This document shows, piece after piece, positions 36,424 through 46,294 of a stretch of DNA of 64,000 nucleotides. The notes below the pieces were generated by a model. It had not been told where the DNA came from, searched no databases, and worked only from the letters and a program-made list of their open reading frames with translations. The position numbers were made by a program, and so were the translations under genes. The first letter of the stretch is position 1; each line of letters starts with the position of its first letter. Source of the stretch: Pseudoalteromonas peptidolytica (lineage in GTDB: Bacteria > Pseudomonadota > Gammaproteobacteria > Enterobacterales > Alteromonadaceae); NCBI RefSeq assembly GCF_012641745.1, contig NZ_WEHZ01000006.1:62001-126000 (forward strand), read 5' to 3'.

Positions 36424-39237
36424 ATGCACGAAGGTGTGATGAAGGCATGGCTAGAATCTTCGCATTTGTACGGCGGCAACGTTGCGTACGTAGAAGATCT
36501 ATATGAGGCGTATCTAGATGATGCAGCTTCAGTGCCAGAAGAATGGCGAGAGGTGTTTGATCAACTACCTAAAGTTGATGGTGTGGATGTTGATACAAAA
36601 CATTCCGAAGTAAGAGCGCAATTTGCGGAACTTGCAAAAAACAAACACAGAGAAGTCGTGGTATCAACAGAGGGTTCTGCTGACGCCAAGCAAGTTAAAG
36701 TTCTGCAGTTAATAAATGCATTTCGTTTTAGGGGTCACCAAAACGCGAACCTAGATCCACTTGGGATTTGGGAGCGAGAACGCGTTCGCGATTTAGACCC
36801 CGCTTTTCATGATTTAACTGACGCAGATCTAGAAAAAGAATTTAACGTCGGCTCTTTTGCATGTGGCAAAGAGACGATGAAGCTAAAAGACTTGTACGCT
36901 GCACTAAAAGCGACATACTGTGGCTCTGTCGGTGCAGAGTACATGCACATCACGTCTACCGAAGAAAAACGTTGGTTACAGCAGCGTTTAGAATCGACCT
37001 TCGCTAAGCCACAATTCGACAAAGAAACCAAATTAAGAATCTACAAAGGCCTTACTGCCGCTGATGGTTTAGAGAAATACTTGGGTGCAAAATTTCCAGG
37101 TGCAAAACGTTTCTCTTTAGAAGGTGGTGATTCTTTAGTACCTATGCTGAAAGAATTAATTCACCGTGCAGGTGAGAGCGGTCAGCAAGAAGCTGTTATT
37201 GGTATGGCACACCGTGGTCGTCTTAACGTATTGGTTAACGTATTGGGTAAAAACCCACAAGAACTATTTGATGAGTTTGCTGGTAAATACGGTGAACATG
37301 CAGGTTCTGGTGATGTTAAATACCACATGGGCTTCTCGTCAGACTTTGGTACAAAAGGCGGCAATGTCCACATGGCATTGGCGTTTAACCCATCTCACCT
37401 TGAGATTGTGAACCCTGTTGTTATGGGGTCTGTACGAGCTCGTCTTGACCGATTAAATTGCCAAAGCGGATCAAAGGCTTTACCTATTACGATCCATGGT
37501 GATTCAGCGATCGCTGGACAAGGTGTTGTTCAAGAAACTTTCAACTTGTCGCAAACGCGTGCATACGGTGTCGGTGGTTCAATTCGTATTGTTGTGAACA
37601 ACCAAGTTGGCTTCACGACGTCAAAGCGTGAAGATACACGTTCAACAGAATACTGTACTGACATTGCGAAGATGGTTCAAGCACCTATCTTCCATGTTAA
37701 CGCTGACGACCCAGAAGCGGTTGCATTCGTTACACAAGTGGCACTTGATTTCCGTAACAAGTTCAAGCGCGACGTAGTGATTGACTTAGTATGTTACCGT
37801 CGTCACGGTCACAATGAAGCGGACGAGCCAAATGCAACACAGCCGCTGATGTATCAAAAGATCAAAAAGCACCCAGTACCTCGCCAGCTATATGCTGAGC
37901 AGCTTGTACGTGAAGGTGTGTTCTCTGAAGAAGATGCAAAACAAATTTCTGAAGACTACCGTAACGGCTTAGATAAAGGCGTGTGTGTAGTAGAAGAAAT
38001 TCAAAAAGAAACTAAGCATTCTTCGGATTGGTCTAAATATGTCGGTCATGACTGGGACGCGCCATATGAGCCAAAAGTTGAATTAGAAAAACTCAAAGCA
38101 CTCGGCGAAAAGATTGCCAATTACCCAGAAACGCATAAAGCACAATCGCGTGTGAAAAAGATATACGACGATCGTAAATTAATGGCGAAGGGCGAAAAGC
38201 TATTAGATTGGGGTATGGCAGAGACGTTAGCCTATGCAACGTTAGTTGACGAAGGTACTGATGTTCGTTTAACGGGTCAAGACTCTGGTCGTGGTACATT
38301 TTTCCACCGTCATGCTGTCGTGCATAACCAACAAGATGCCGCTACTTATCTTCCGCTACAAAACGTACGTGAAGGTCAGGGCGTATTTGAGGTTTATGAC
38401 TCGGTGCTTTCTGAAGAAGCGGTACTTGCATTTGAATATGGTTATGCCACAGCAGAACCAACGTCATTGGTACTGTGGGAAGCACAGTTCGGTGACTTTG
38501 CAAATGGCGCTCAAGTTGTATTCGACCAGTTCTTAAGCTCAGGTGAGCAAAAGTGGGGACGTTTATGCGGTCTAACACTACTTCTACCTCATGGTTATGA
38601 AGGTCAAGGCCCAGAGCACAGTTCATCACGTCTAGAGCGTTATTTACAGCTATGTGCTGACCACAATATGCAAGTATGTGTGCCGTCAACACCAGCACAA
38701 GTTTATGCAATGTTGCGCCGCCAATCGGTACGTCCATTGCGTCGTCCTTTGATTGTGATGACACCTAAATCACTACTACGCCATCCGTTAGCTGTGTCTA
38801 CGTTAGAAGAGCTTTCAGAAGGCGTGTTCAACAACATGATCGACGAGATTGATGATATCAATCCAGAAAATGTTGAGCGTGTCGTATTCTGTAGCGGTAA
38901 AGTGTACTACGAACTTTTACAAGAACGTCGTAAGCAAGAGTTGAACAACGTTGCTATTGTTCGTGTTGAACAGCTATATCCGTTCCCCCACAAAGAAATG
39001 GACGAGATCATGGCTCGCTACCAGCACGTGAAAGATTTTGTTTGGTGTCAAGAAGAGCCACAAAACCAAGGTGCGTGGTATTGTTCACAGCATCATTTCT
39101 GGGAAGCTATTCCATCTGGCGCTAATTTAACTTACGCAGGTCGCAAGGCCTCAGCTGCTCCAGCATGTGGATACATGTCTACACATACTAAAGAACAAAA
39201 CGCGTTAATTGCTGACGCTTTAACAATCAAGAAATAA
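36424..39237 (+). CDS. sucA: 2-oxoglutarate dehydrogenase E1 component
   Basis: A 937-residue protein, close to the 933 of E. coli. It starts MHEGVMKAWLESSHLYGG and continues through LYEAYLDDAASVPEEWR. The thiamine-diphosphate core contains GMAHRGRLNVLVNVLGKN, HGDSAIAGQGVVQET and VVIDLVCYRRHGHNEADEP, followed by the transketolase-like HAVVHNQQDAATYLPLQ and EAQFGDFANGAQVV. It decarboxylates 2-oxoglutarate and loads succinyl on the lipoyl arms of SucB. It probably shares a transcript with sucB, 10 bp downstream. Confidence 0.97.
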   Translation: MHEGVMKAWLESSHLYGGNVAYVEDLYEAYLDDAASVPEEWREVFDQLPKVDGVDVDTKHSEVRAQFAELAKNKHREVVVSTEGSADAKQVKVLQLINAFRFRGHQNANLDPLGIWERERVRDLDPAFHDLTDADLEKEFNVGSFACGKETMKLKDLYAALKATYCGSVGAEYMHITSTEEKRWLQQRLESTFAKPQFDKETKLRIYKGLTAADGLEKYLGAKFPGAKRFSLEGGDSLVPMLKELIHRAGESGQQEAVIGMAHRGRLNVLVNVLGKNPQELFDEFAGKYGEHAGSGDVKYHMGFSSDFGTKGGNVHMALAFNPSHLEIVNPVVMGSVRARLDRLNCQSGSKALPITIHGDSAIAGQGVVQETFNLSQTRAYGVGGSIRIVVNNQVGFTTSKREDTRSTEYCTDIAKMVQAPIFHVNADDPEAVAFVTQVALDFRNKFKRDVVIDLVCYRRHGHNEADEPNATQPLMYQKIKKHPVPRQLYAEQLVREGVFSEEDAKQISEDYRNGLDKGVCVVEEIQKETKHSSDWSKYVGHDWDAPYEPKVELEKLKALGEKIANYPETHKAQSRVKKIYDDRKLMAKGEKLLDWGMAETLAYATLVDEGTDVRLTGQDSGRGTFFHRHAVVHNQQDAATYLPLQNVREGQGVFEVYDSVLSEEAVLAFEYGYATAEPTSLVLWEAQFGDFANGAQVVFDQFLSSGEQKWGRLCGLTLLLPHGYEGQGPEHSSSRLERYLQLCADHNMQVCVPSTPAQVYAMLRRQSVRPLRRPLIVMTPKSLLRHPLAVSTLEELSEGVFNNMIDEIDDINPENVERVVFCSGKVYYELLQERRKQELNNVAIVRVEQLYPFPHKEMDEIMARYQHVKDFVWCQEEPQNQGAWYCSQHHFWEAIPSGANLTYAGRKASAAPACGYMSTHTKEQNALIADALTIKK

Positions 39238-39247
39238 GGAATAAGAG

Positions 39248-40741
39248 ATGACAACCGAAATTAAGGTTCCTGTTCTTCCTGAGTCTGTTGCTGATGCAAC
39301 GGTTGCTACATGGCATGTAAGCGTTGGCGATAAAGTGACTCGTGATCAAAACTTAGTTGACATCGAAACAGATAAAGTCGTTTTAGAAGTCGTAGCACCT
39401 GAAGATGGTGTTATCGTTGCAATTTCAGAAGAAGAAGGCGCAACCGTTCTTGGCGAACAGGTTATTGCACAATTAGGTGCTGCTGATGAAGCAGCAGCGC
39501 CTGCACAATCAAATGAAAAAACAGCAGCGCCTCAGTCGGCGCCAGCATCAGAAGGTAAAGAAGTGGACATTAAAGTACCTGTACTTCCTGAGTCAGTAGC
39601 AGATGCTACTATCGCAACTTGGCACGTTCAACCAGGTGAAGCGGTTAGCCGCGACCAAAACTTAGTTGATATTGAAACAGATAAAGTGGTTCTTGAAGTT
39701 GTTGCACCTGAAGACGGTGTGATGGGTGAACATATTCACGCTGAAGGCGATACCGTACTTGCTGAACAAGTGATCGGTAAAATTGTAGCCGGTGGCGCAC
39801 CAGCGGCAGCATCTAGCGAGAAAAAAGAAGAAGCACCAGCAGCATCTTCTGACGAAAACTCAGATGTACTAACACCATCTGTTCGTCGCCTTATCGCAGA
39901 AAAAGGCCTTGACGCTTCTAAGATCAAAGGTTCTGGCAAAGGCGGTCGTATCACAAAAGAAGACGTTGACGCCTTCCTTAAAGCGCCAGCAAAAGCAGAG
40001 TCTAAGCCAGCTGCATCAGCACCTGCTGCCCCTGTTGGCGAGCGTACACAAAAACGTGTACCGATGACACGTCTTCGTAAGACAATTGCTAACCGTCTAC
40101 TAGAAGCGAAAAACTCAACAGCAATGTTGACAACGTTTAACGAAGTAAACATGAAACCAATCATGGATCTTCGTAAACAATACCAAGAAGTGTTTGAGAA
40201 GCGTCACGGTATCCGTTTAGGTTTCATGTCTTTCTACGTGAAAGCGGTAACTGAAGCACTGAAACGTTTCCCTGAAGTGAACGCATCTATCGACGGTGAT
40301 GATATCGTTTACCACAACTACTTCGATATCAGTATCGCGGTATCTACGCCTCGTGGTCTAGTTACACCAGTACTACGTGACTGCGATAAGCTATCAGTTG
40401 CTGAAATCGAAAAGAACATTCGCGAACTGGCTATCAAAGGTCGTGACGGAAAACTAACAGTTGATGATATGACTGGCGGTAACTTCACAATCACCAACGG
40501 TGGTGTGTTTGGTTCACTACTTTCTACACCTATCATCAACTTACCACAGTCTTCAATCTTGGGTATGCACAAAATCCAAGAGCGTCCTATGGCAGTAAAT
40601 GGTAAGGTTGAAATCTTACCTATGATGTACCTAGCGCTTTCTTATGACCACCGTCAAATCGATGGTAAAGAGTCAGTTGGCTTCCTAGTGACAATTAAAG
40701 AGTTGCTTGAAGATCCAACACGTCTACTGCTAGACGTATAA
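39248..40741 (+). CDS. sucB: Dihydrolipoyl succinyltransferase (E2) with two lipoyl domains
   Basis: A 497-residue protein, about 90 residues longer than E. coli SucB because the lipoyl domain is doubled. The two domains (about residues 3-77 and 106-180) each carry [18 protein letters not shown], with lipoyl lysines near K43 and K146. Alanine-rich linkers join them to a peripheral subunit-binding domain ([15 protein letters not shown]). The catalytic domain ends with the active-site SYDHRQIDG. It transfers succinyl to CoA in the 2-oxoglutarate dehydrogenase complex. No gene for the E3 component is in the window. Confidence 0.96.
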   Translation: MTTEIKVPVLPESVADATVATWHVSVGDKVTRDQNLVDIETDKVVLEVVAPEDGVIVAISEEEGATVLGEQVIAQLGAADEAAAPAQSNEKTAAPQSAPASEGKEVDIKVPVLPESVADATIATWHVQPGEAVSRDQNLVDIETDKVVLEVVAPEDGVMGEHIHAEGDTVLAEQVIGKIVAGGAPAAASSEKKEEAPAASSDENSDVLTPSVRRLIAEKGLDASKIKGSGKGGRITKEDVDAFLKAPAKAESKPAASAPAAPVGERTQKRVPMTRLRKTIANRLLEAKNSTAMLTTFNEVNMKPIMDLRKQYQEVFEKRHGIRLGFMSFYVKAVTEALKRFPEVNASIDGDDIVYHNYFDISIAVSTPRGLVTPVLRDCDKLSVAEIEKNIRELAIKGRDGKLTVDDMTGGNFTITNGGVFGSLLSTPIINLPQSSILGMHKIQERPMAVNGKVEILPMMYLALSYDHRQIDGKESVGFLVTIKELLEDPTRLLLDV

Positions 40742-40757
40742 TATTTGTTTAAAGAAT

Positions 40758-40788
40758 AAGCTGTATGCTCGCATACAGCTTTTTTTTT
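40758..40788 (+). terminator. Rho-independent terminator after sucB
   Basis: AAGCTGTATG and CATACAGCTT pair over 10 bp around a CTCG tetraloop, followed by a run of T to 40788. It separates sucAB from sucCD, which therefore probably also has its own promoter in 40789-40914. Confidence 0.92.
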
Positions 40789-40914
40789 GCGCCTTTGGTC
40801 TAAGTGGGGTTTTCATCAGAAGCCTTGGGATCTATACTATGTGCGCAATTTGGGATAGCTGACTATTTGCATAAATATTCAGCTTTTTTAGTATAAAAAA
40901 TTGGATAAAGCATC

Positions 40915-42081
40915 ATGAATTTGCATGAGTATCAGGCAAAACAACTTTTTGCCGAATATGGTTTACCTGTATCAGAAGGCTTTGCTTGTGATACACCTCA
41001 AGAAGCAGTAGAAGCTGCTGGTAAAATCGGTGGAGACAAGTGGGTTGTTAAGTGTCAAGTACACGCAGGCGGCCGTGGTAAAGCTGGCGGTGTTAAACTT
41101 GCAGACAGCAAAGACGAAATCCGCGCATTCGCTGAAAACTGGTTAGGTAAAAACCTAGTTACTTACCAAACAGACGAGAAAGGTCAGCCAGTTGCTAAAA
41201 TCTTAGTAGAAAGCTGCACTGATATTGCAAATGAACTATACCTAGGTGCTGTTGTTGACCGTGGCTCACGTAAGATCGTGTTCATGGCATCAACCGAAGG
41301 TGGTGTAGAAATTGAACAAGTTGCAGAAGAAACGCCTGAACTAATTCATAAAGCTGAGATTGACCCACTTGTAGGTCCTCAAGCTTATCAAGGTCGTGAG
41401 CTAGCGTTCAAACTAGGTTTGAACCCAACTCAAGTTAAGCAGTTCACTAAGATCTTTATGGGTCTAGCGCAAATGTTTATCAACCACGACTTTGCACTTC
41501 TAGAGATCAACCCTCTAGTAATCACAGACGCTGGTAACCTACACTGCCTAGACGGCAAAATTGGTGTTGACGGTAACGCGTTATTCCGCCAGCCTAAAAT
41601 CCGTGAGTTCCACGATCCTTCACAAGAAGACGCACGTGAAGCACACGCGGCAAGCTTTGAGCTTAACTACGTTGCACTAGACGGTAACGTTGGTTGTATG
41701 GTTAACGGTGCAGGCCTTGCGATGGGTACTATGGACATCGTAAACCTACACGGCGGTAAGCCAGCTAACTTCCTAGATGTTGGTGGTGGCGCGACTAAAG
41801 AGCGTGTATCTGAAGCGTTTAAGATCATCCTTTCTGATGACAATGTTAAAGCAGTACTAGTAAACATCTTCGGTGGTATCGTACGTTGTGACATGATCGC
41901 TGAAGGTATCATTGGTGCGGTTAAAGAAGTTGGCGTAAACGTACCAGTAGTTGTACGTCTAGAAGGTACTAACGCTGAAGCTGGTCGTGAAGTACTAGCT
42001 AACTCAGGCCTTGACATCATTGCAGCTGAGTCACTAACTGACGCTGCTGAGAAAGTAGTTGCTGCTGCGGAGGGCAAATAA
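40915..42081 (+). CDS. sucC: Succinyl-CoA synthetase beta subunit (ADP-forming)
   Basis: A 388-residue protein, the same length as E. coli SucC. It starts [19 protein letters not shown]. The ATP-grasp domain has [18 protein letters not shown], and the C-terminal part has [37 protein letters not shown] and [17 protein letters not shown]. It links succinyl-CoA cleavage to ATP formation. The stop overlaps the sucD ATG by one base. Codon use is very biased (GGT, CGT, CTA), fitting high expression. Confidence 0.97.
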   Translation: MNLHEYQAKQLFAEYGLPVSEGFACDTPQEAVEAAGKIGGDKWVVKCQVHAGGRGKAGGVKLADSKDEIRAFAENWLGKNLVTYQTDEKGQPVAKILVESCTDIANELYLGAVVDRGSRKIVFMASTEGGVEIEQVAEETPELIHKAEIDPLVGPQAYQGRELAFKLGLNPTQVKQFTKIFMGLAQMFINHDFALLEINPLVITDAGNLHCLDGKIGVDGNALFRQPKIREFHDPSQEDAREAHAASFELNYVALDGNVGCMVNGAGLAMGTMDIVNLHGGKPANFLDVGGGATKERVSEAFKIILSDDNVKAVLVNIFGGIVRCDMIAEGIIGAVKEVGVNVPVVVRLEGTNAEAGREVLANSGLDIIAAESLTDAAEKVVAAAEGK

Positions 42082-42953
42082 TGTCTGTACTAATTAACAA
42101 AGATACTAAAGTAATCTGTCAAGGTTTCACTGGTGGTCAGGGTACTTTCCACTCTGAGCAAGCTATCCAGTACGGTACGCAAATGGTTGGTGGTGTTTCT
42201 CCTGGTAAAGGCGGTACAACTCACCTAGGTCTACCTGTATTTAACACAGTACGTGAGGCGGTAGAGTCAACTGGTGCAACTGCATCTGTTATCTACGTAC
42301 CAGCTGCTTTCTGTAAAGACGCTATCCTTGAAGCGATCGACGCAGGTATCGAGCTAATCGTATGTATCACTGAAGGCATCCCTACGCTAGATATGGTTGA
42401 TGTTAAAGTGAAGCTAGAAGAAACTGGCGTTCGCATGATTGGTCCTAACTGCCCAGGTGTTATCACTCCGGGTGAAACTAAGATTGGTATCATGCCTGGC
42501 CACATCCACATGCCTGGTAAAGTAGGTATCGTGTCACGTTCTGGTACTTTGACTTATGAAGCAGTTAAGCAAACTACTGACGCTGGCTTCGGTCAATCTA
42601 CTTGTGTTGGTATCGGTGGCGATCCAATTCCAGGTACTAACTTCATCGACGTACTTGAGATGTTCCAAAACGATCCGCAAACTGAAGCTATCGTGATGAT
42701 CGGTGAGATCGGCGGTACAGCTGAAGAAGAAGCGGCTGAGTACATCAAGCACAACGTAACTAAGCCAGTAGTTTCTTACATTGCTGGTGTTACAGCGCCT
42801 CCAGGTAAGCGTATGGGTCACGCTGGTGCAATTATCGCAGGTGGTAAAGGCACAGCTGACGAGAAATTCGCAGCACTTGAAGCTGCGGGTGTTAAGACCG
42901 TTCGCTCTCTTGCAGAAATCGGTTCTGCACTAAAAGAGAAAGCGGGTTGGTAA
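42081..42953 (+). CDS. sucD: Succinyl-CoA synthetase alpha subunit
   Basis: A 290-residue protein, one residue longer than in E. coli. The CoA-binding start is [20 protein letters not shown]. The middle has [20 protein letters not shown] and [11 protein letters not shown]. The phosphohistidine lies in [11 protein letters not shown]. It forms the heterotetramer with SucC. It is translationally coupled to sucC by the shared A of TAATG and is followed by a strong terminator. Confidence 0.97.
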   Translation: MSVLINKDTKVICQGFTGGQGTFHSEQAIQYGTQMVGGVSPGKGGTTHLGLPVFNTVREAVESTGATASVIYVPAAFCKDAILEAIDAGIELIVCITEGIPTLDMVDVKVKLEETGVRMIGPNCPGVITPGETKIGIMPGHIHMPGKVGIVSRSGTLTYEAVKQTTDAGFGQSTCVGIGGDPIPGTNFIDVLEMFQNDPQTEAIVMIGEIGGTAEEEAAEYIKHNVTKPVVSYIAGVTAPPGKRMGHAGAIIAGGKGTADEKFAALEAAGVKTVRSLAEIGSALKEKAGW

Positions 42954-42970
42954 GTTAATACCATCGTTTT

Positions 42971-42998
42971 AAAAAGGCTCCTTATGGAGCCTTTTTTT
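42971..42998 (+). terminator. Rho-independent terminator of sucCD
   Basis: AAAAAGGCTCC, a TTAT loop and GGAGCCTTTTTTT form an 11-bp stem followed by a T run. The preceding A run could also support termination from the minus strand. Confidence 0.92.
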
Positions 42999-43013
42999 GA
43001 TCTCGATGATGGC

Positions 43014-43163
43014 TTATATTACTAATTCGCTCAATTAAGTGAACTCCATGTAGGCAAGGTATTAATTACCCGGAGCTGAGGTTATTTGGTTGCTGTAAAT
43101 AAGCAATTTTTAACGCTGTTTGCGTCAGGTTCACGCCTTAAAATTGAGCATGTATCAAGCTCA
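43014..43163 (-). repeat. Dispersed MITE-like element, diverged copy on the minus strand
   Basis: Read on the minus strand this follows the element at 14784-14996. CTTGATACATGCTCAATTTT matches CTTAATACTTGCTCAATTTG. The next block CTGACGCAAACAGCGTTAAA matches CTGACGCTAACAGCGTTAAA, and the end CACTTAATTGAGCGAATTAG matches the right terminus. The terminal ACCAATTA is lost on one side. It starts about 15 bp after the monooxygenase stop. Confidence 0.65.
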
Positions 43164-43177
43164 TCGTTACTGTGCCG

Positions 43178-43489
43178 TTACAAGCTGTATTCTCTTTCCA
43201 CTTTAGCGATACGGGTGGTATAGCTTTGATACCATTTATTATTACCGCTTTTTTGCGCTTCAATGTGCTCAGCATTCGCTTTCCATGCTTTGATTGACTC
43301 CAGGTCTCGCCAATAAGAAACCGTGATCCCAATTTCTTCACGCGCTGATTCTAATCCTAAAAATCCGCGTTGAAGCATAGCAAGCTCGACCATTCTCGAC
43401 GCGGTTTGGGCGTAGCCCTCGTCGTCTTCATTTTTTATATTGGTAAAAATTACGGCGTAATAGGGTGGCGGTGGAGTCGTTGCTATCAT
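43178..43489 (-). CDS. Antibiotic biosynthesis monooxygenase (ABM) domain protein
   Basis: A 103-residue single-domain protein on the minus strand. YYAVIFTNIKNEDDEGYA, then QRGFLGLESAREEIGITVSY and WRDLESIKAWKANAEHIEAQ match the dimeric alpha-beta barrel ABM family. The sequence W-x-D-x-x-x-[IA]-x-x-W-K is typical. Such proteins are often haem-degrading or quinol oxygenases, and many have no known role. The small size and lone position give no pathway. A dispersed repeat lies directly after its stop. Confidence 0.82.
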   Translation of the reverse strand: MIATTPPPPYYAVIFTNIKNEDDEGYAQTASRMVELAMLQRGFLGLESAREEIGITVSYWRDLESIKAWKANAEHIEAQKSGNNKWYQSYTTRIAKVEREYSL

Positions 43490-43555
43490 AAGTTGTGGCG
43501 CAGTAAATTGTAGGTGTGAAGTTTATACCAATTAAGCTGTGCTCAAATCAATCAT

Positions 43556-43597
43556 GATAAATAATGAGTTACTCATCAGAACAACTCATCATTTATT
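43556..43597 (-). terminator. Large hairpin after the M24 peptidase gene
   Basis: GATAAATAATGAGTT and AACTCATCATTTATT pair over 15 bp with two mismatches around a 12-nt loop, 8 bp past the stop of the minus-strand peptidase gene. No T run follows, so it may stop transcription weakly or protect the 3' end. Confidence 0.45.
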
Positions 43598-43604
43598 GCT
43601 AATG

Positions 43605-44816
43605 CTATTCGACCCCAAAAGGGTTGTCTATGCTGTGGGCAGGTTCAGTAAACCAACGTGGGCCATCGTCGGTCATATAGAAATGGTCTTCCAAGCGAAT
43701 GCCAAATTCGTCAGGAATAACCAGCATAGGCTCATTTGAAAAGCACATTCCAGCGGCAAGCGGCTCTGGGTTGTCTTTGACTAAATAAGGCCATTCATGG
43801 ATATCTAAGCCGATACCATGTCCAGTGCGATGTGGGCAACCAGGTAGTTGATAGTCAGGACCCAACCCATTGCTGGCAATATATTCTCTTGCGGCCTTAT
43901 CAACAGCGCCGCAGCTCGCACCAATTTTGGCTGCGCTAAATGCTGCAAGTTGTGCTTGCTTCTCGATTTGCCAAACGGATTTTTGTTTTTCACTGGGGTC
44001 GCCAAAAACATAAGTACGGGTGATATCACTAAGATAGCCGTGTAACTTACAGCCAGTGTCGACGAGAACCACATCGCCTTTTTTCAACGTTTGCGGATTT
44101 TTCACGCCATGTGGGAATGAGGACGCGACACCGAATAACACAATACAAAAATAATTGCCCGGTGCGCCCACTTTTTTGTGCGCTTCATTAACAAAGGCTT
44201 CCACTTCGGTTGTGGTGATCCCTTCATACAGCATAGATGCCGTCGCTTTATGTACGGCAAGTGTCATGTCCATTGCGCGTTGAATAAGGGCAATTTCATT
44301 TGCCGATTTATGCATTCTGCAATGTGCGGTTACTGCCTTTGCATTAATAAGCGAAAGCTCTGGAGCCGCGAGTCTGATCCCATCAGCAACAAAAAACGCA
44401 GTGCTTTCGTCAATGGCGAGTGTACCTGTGCTATCAATATTGAGTGTGTTAAGTACGTTTGCGACAAGCTCGTAAGGAGATTCTTCTTCTTGCCAAGCAT
44501 GGATAGGGCCTTCAATCAGCCAATAATCTTTAATAGAACCAATTTCAAAAAATGGGACGATAAACTGGACTTGTCCGGTGGCGGGTAAAATAGCACCGAC
44601 CAAACGTTCACTGGCGTACCATTGTAAACCGGTAAAGTACTTTAAATTTGTACCTGCATTTAAATAGAGTGCATCAATGTTGTTTTGCTGCATATAGTGT
44701 TGAGCTTTTTCTATTCTTGCTAAATACTCGCTTTCGCCAATCGGTGCTACGCTTTTGGTCATATCTTCTAAGTTATCTAGCGCTTGCTGCGCACTTTGGT
44801 ATGCAATACCTTTCAT
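43605..44816 (-). CDS. M24 family Xaa-Pro dipeptidase-like metallopeptidase
   Basis: A 403-residue protein from the ATG at 44816, which follows GGAG. An in-frame extension to 44912 runs back into the upstream gene and is not used. An N-terminal creatinase-like domain (about residues 25-160) precedes the pita-bread catalytic domain. The metal ligands are in VLVDTGCKLHGYLSDITRTY (two Asp), RTGHGIGLDIHEWPYL (His), SNEPMLV (Glu) and GIRLEDHFYMT (Glu). It lies 16 bp behind the D-amino-acid dehydrogenase in a hydroxyproline locus. It probably cleaves Xaa-Pro or Xaa-hydroxyproline dipeptides to feed the pathway; that substrate is an inference. Confidence 0.87.
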   Translation of the reverse strand: MKGIAYQSAQQALDNLEDMTKSVAPIGESEYLARIEKAQHYMQQNNIDALYLNAGTNLKYFTGLQWYASERLVGAILPATGQVQFIVPFFEIGSIKDYWLIEGPIHAWQEEESPYELVANVLNTLNIDSTGTLAIDESTAFFVADGIRLAAPELSLINAKAVTAHCRMHKSANEIALIQRAMDMTLAVHKATASMLYEGITTTEVEAFVNEAHKKVGAPGNYFCIVLFGVASSFPHGVKNPQTLKKGDVVLVDTGCKLHGYLSDITRTYVFGDPSEKQKSVWQIEKQAQLAAFSAAKIGASCGAVDKAAREYIASNGLGPDYQLPGCPHRTGHGIGLDIHEWPYLVKDNPEPLAAGMCFSNEPMLVIPDEFGIRLEDHFYMTDDGPRWFTEPAHSIDNPFGVE

Positions 44817-44832
44817 TTTTTGTGCTCCTTGT

Positions 44833-46068
44833 TTAATTAAATCGAGCAATACTAAAAGGAGTAAGATCGATGTCGTTGGGCTTGTTGTCAATAAGATCTG
44901 CGATACATTCACTTGAAATTGCGGCTTGGGTCAGTCCTAGGTGTTGATGACCTAGTGCAAAATAAAGGTTGTGATGATTAGGCGCTTGTCCGATGACGGG
45001 TAAATAATCTGGGAGTGAAGGGCGGAAACCAACCCACAAGTTATCATTTTCCTGTGGCAGCGATGAGTTTAACAGTATGCGTGCATGATGTAATAACGCG
45101 TGAGCACGGCTGTAGTTGGGTTTACTCTCCAGTGTGGCAAATTCTACTGTACCGGCAAGTCTTAACCCTGTTGTCATTGGCGTCATAATGAACCCTCGTT
45201 CACTTGATGCGACGGGTCTGGTAAGCGTGTTATTCACTGCCAACATATTGTGATAACCACGCTCGGCAATCATGGGCAGTGAGTAACCTAAAGACGCACA
45301 GAGCGTTTTACTTGCAGCACCTGTTGCCACGACTACTTTGTTAAAGGTTATCTTGTGGCTTTTGGAGTGAAGTGTATAGCCATGCCCTGTGTGGGTAATA
45401 TTATCGATTGAGCCTTGCTTGAACGTACCGCCTAGCTGCATAAACTGCTCATATAACGTCAAACAGAGGGCGTAGGGATCTGTGCTATGCGCGACTTTAT
45501 CAAAATACAGTGCTGAGGTAATAGTATTTGATAGGCTCGGCTCCATTTCTCGGGCTTGATCACCGGTAAGTAAGCTCACTGAAATGTCCTGCTCGGCGTA
45601 TTTGTGATAGCTTTGACGCGCTACGCTTTCGTCACCTTCAAATACCAGTAAACTGCCGTTGCTAGATATAAGTGTATGATACTTATCACCAAGCAAACGT
45701 TGATATGCGGGGAGTGCGCGTTCATTTAAACTTCTAAGTGCGATTGTACCTTTATGGAAGCAGCTACTTTTCATTTGCTTTAAGAATCGTACAAACCAAG
45801 GAATATTTTTGAGCAAAGAAGTAGTCTCAATTCGCAAAGGCCCAAGCGGATTGACTAACATGCTAGGCACCTTTGTGAGTATATCTGCATCTGCCATGGG
45901 AAATATTTGCTCTGTGGCAAAATGCCCCGCGTTGCCCATAGAGCAACCCTCTGCGGGTTGGTTTTTATCGATCAAGGTAACAGCGTGGCCTCGTCGAGTT
46001 AATTGCAGCGCTGTGGTGATCCCAATAATCCCAGCACCTATTACTGCAATGTTATTATTATTTTCCAC
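44833..46068 (-). CDS. D-amino acid dehydrogenase family oxidoreductase, probable D-hydroxyproline dehydrogenase
   Basis: A 411-residue FAD protein of the DadA/DAO family on the minus strand. The dinucleotide site is IAVIGAGIIGITTALQLTRRG, with one residue left out here at the end; the next acidic strand is TLIDKN. PSMLVNPLGPLRI and the C-terminal FRPSLPDYLPVIGQAPNHH and GHQHLGLTQAA are family features. In the context of an epimerase and a Hyp deaminase it most likely oxidises cis-4-hydroxy-D-proline to pyrroline-4-hydroxy-2-carboxylate. It is a single-subunit version, unlike the three-subunit enzyme of Pseudomonas. It diverges from the deaminase gene. Confidence 0.85.
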   Translation of the reverse strand: MENNNNIAVIGAGIIGITTALQLTRRGHAVTLIDKNQPAEGCSMGNAGHFATEQIFPMADADILTKVPSMLVNPLGPLRIETTSLLKNIPWFVRFLKQMKSSCFHKGTIALRSLNERALPAYQRLLGDKYHTLISSNGSLLVFEGDESVARQSYHKYAEQDISVSLLTGDQAREMEPSLSNTITSALYFDKVAHSTDPYALCLTLYEQFMQLGGTFKQGSIDNITHTGHGYTLHSKSHKITFNKVVVATGAASKTLCASLGYSLPMIAERGYHNMLAVNNTLTRPVASSERGFIMTPMTTGLRLAGTVEFATLESKPNYSRAHALLHHARILLNSSLPQENDNLWVGFRPSLPDYLPVIGQAPNHHNLYFALGHQHLGLTQAAISSECIADLIDNKPNDIDLTPFSIARFN

Positions 46069-46216
46069 GATTTACCTCACCATCTTAAATTGTATTTCTA
46101 CATAGCCATCAATCAGGCCTCGTTTAAATACCAAGAAGAAAAATTTATTACATATAAATCATAAGACTACAGAGAGTTAAGCCAATCATTTGAGTGGATG
46201 GCTAAAAAATCTCAAG

Positions 46217-46246
46217 TTGAATATTGATTATTGTATACAATATACC
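46217..46246 (+). promoter_or_regulatory. Promoter of the hydroxyproline operon with an embedded GntR-type operator
   Basis: TTGAAT (46217-46222) and TATACC (46241-46246) are separated by 18 bp, and the transcript would begin about 40 bp before the ATG at 46295. The perfect 14-bp palindrome TATTGTATACAATA (46229-46242) fills the spacer and touches the -10. Its core TTGTATACAA has the form bound by FCD-type GntR regulators, and such a gene lies at 50374. Confidence 0.65.
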
Positions 46247-46294
46247 TATGATGGCAAGCACAATAACTAAACAACTTAATGAAAGGCGAGAACC

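Noticed and set aside
44817..44912. N-terminal extension of the M24 peptidase with a hydrophobic stretch
   Set aside because: It overlaps the upstream dehydrogenase gene. The ATG at 44816 has GGAG upstream and the sequence after it begins the family domain.
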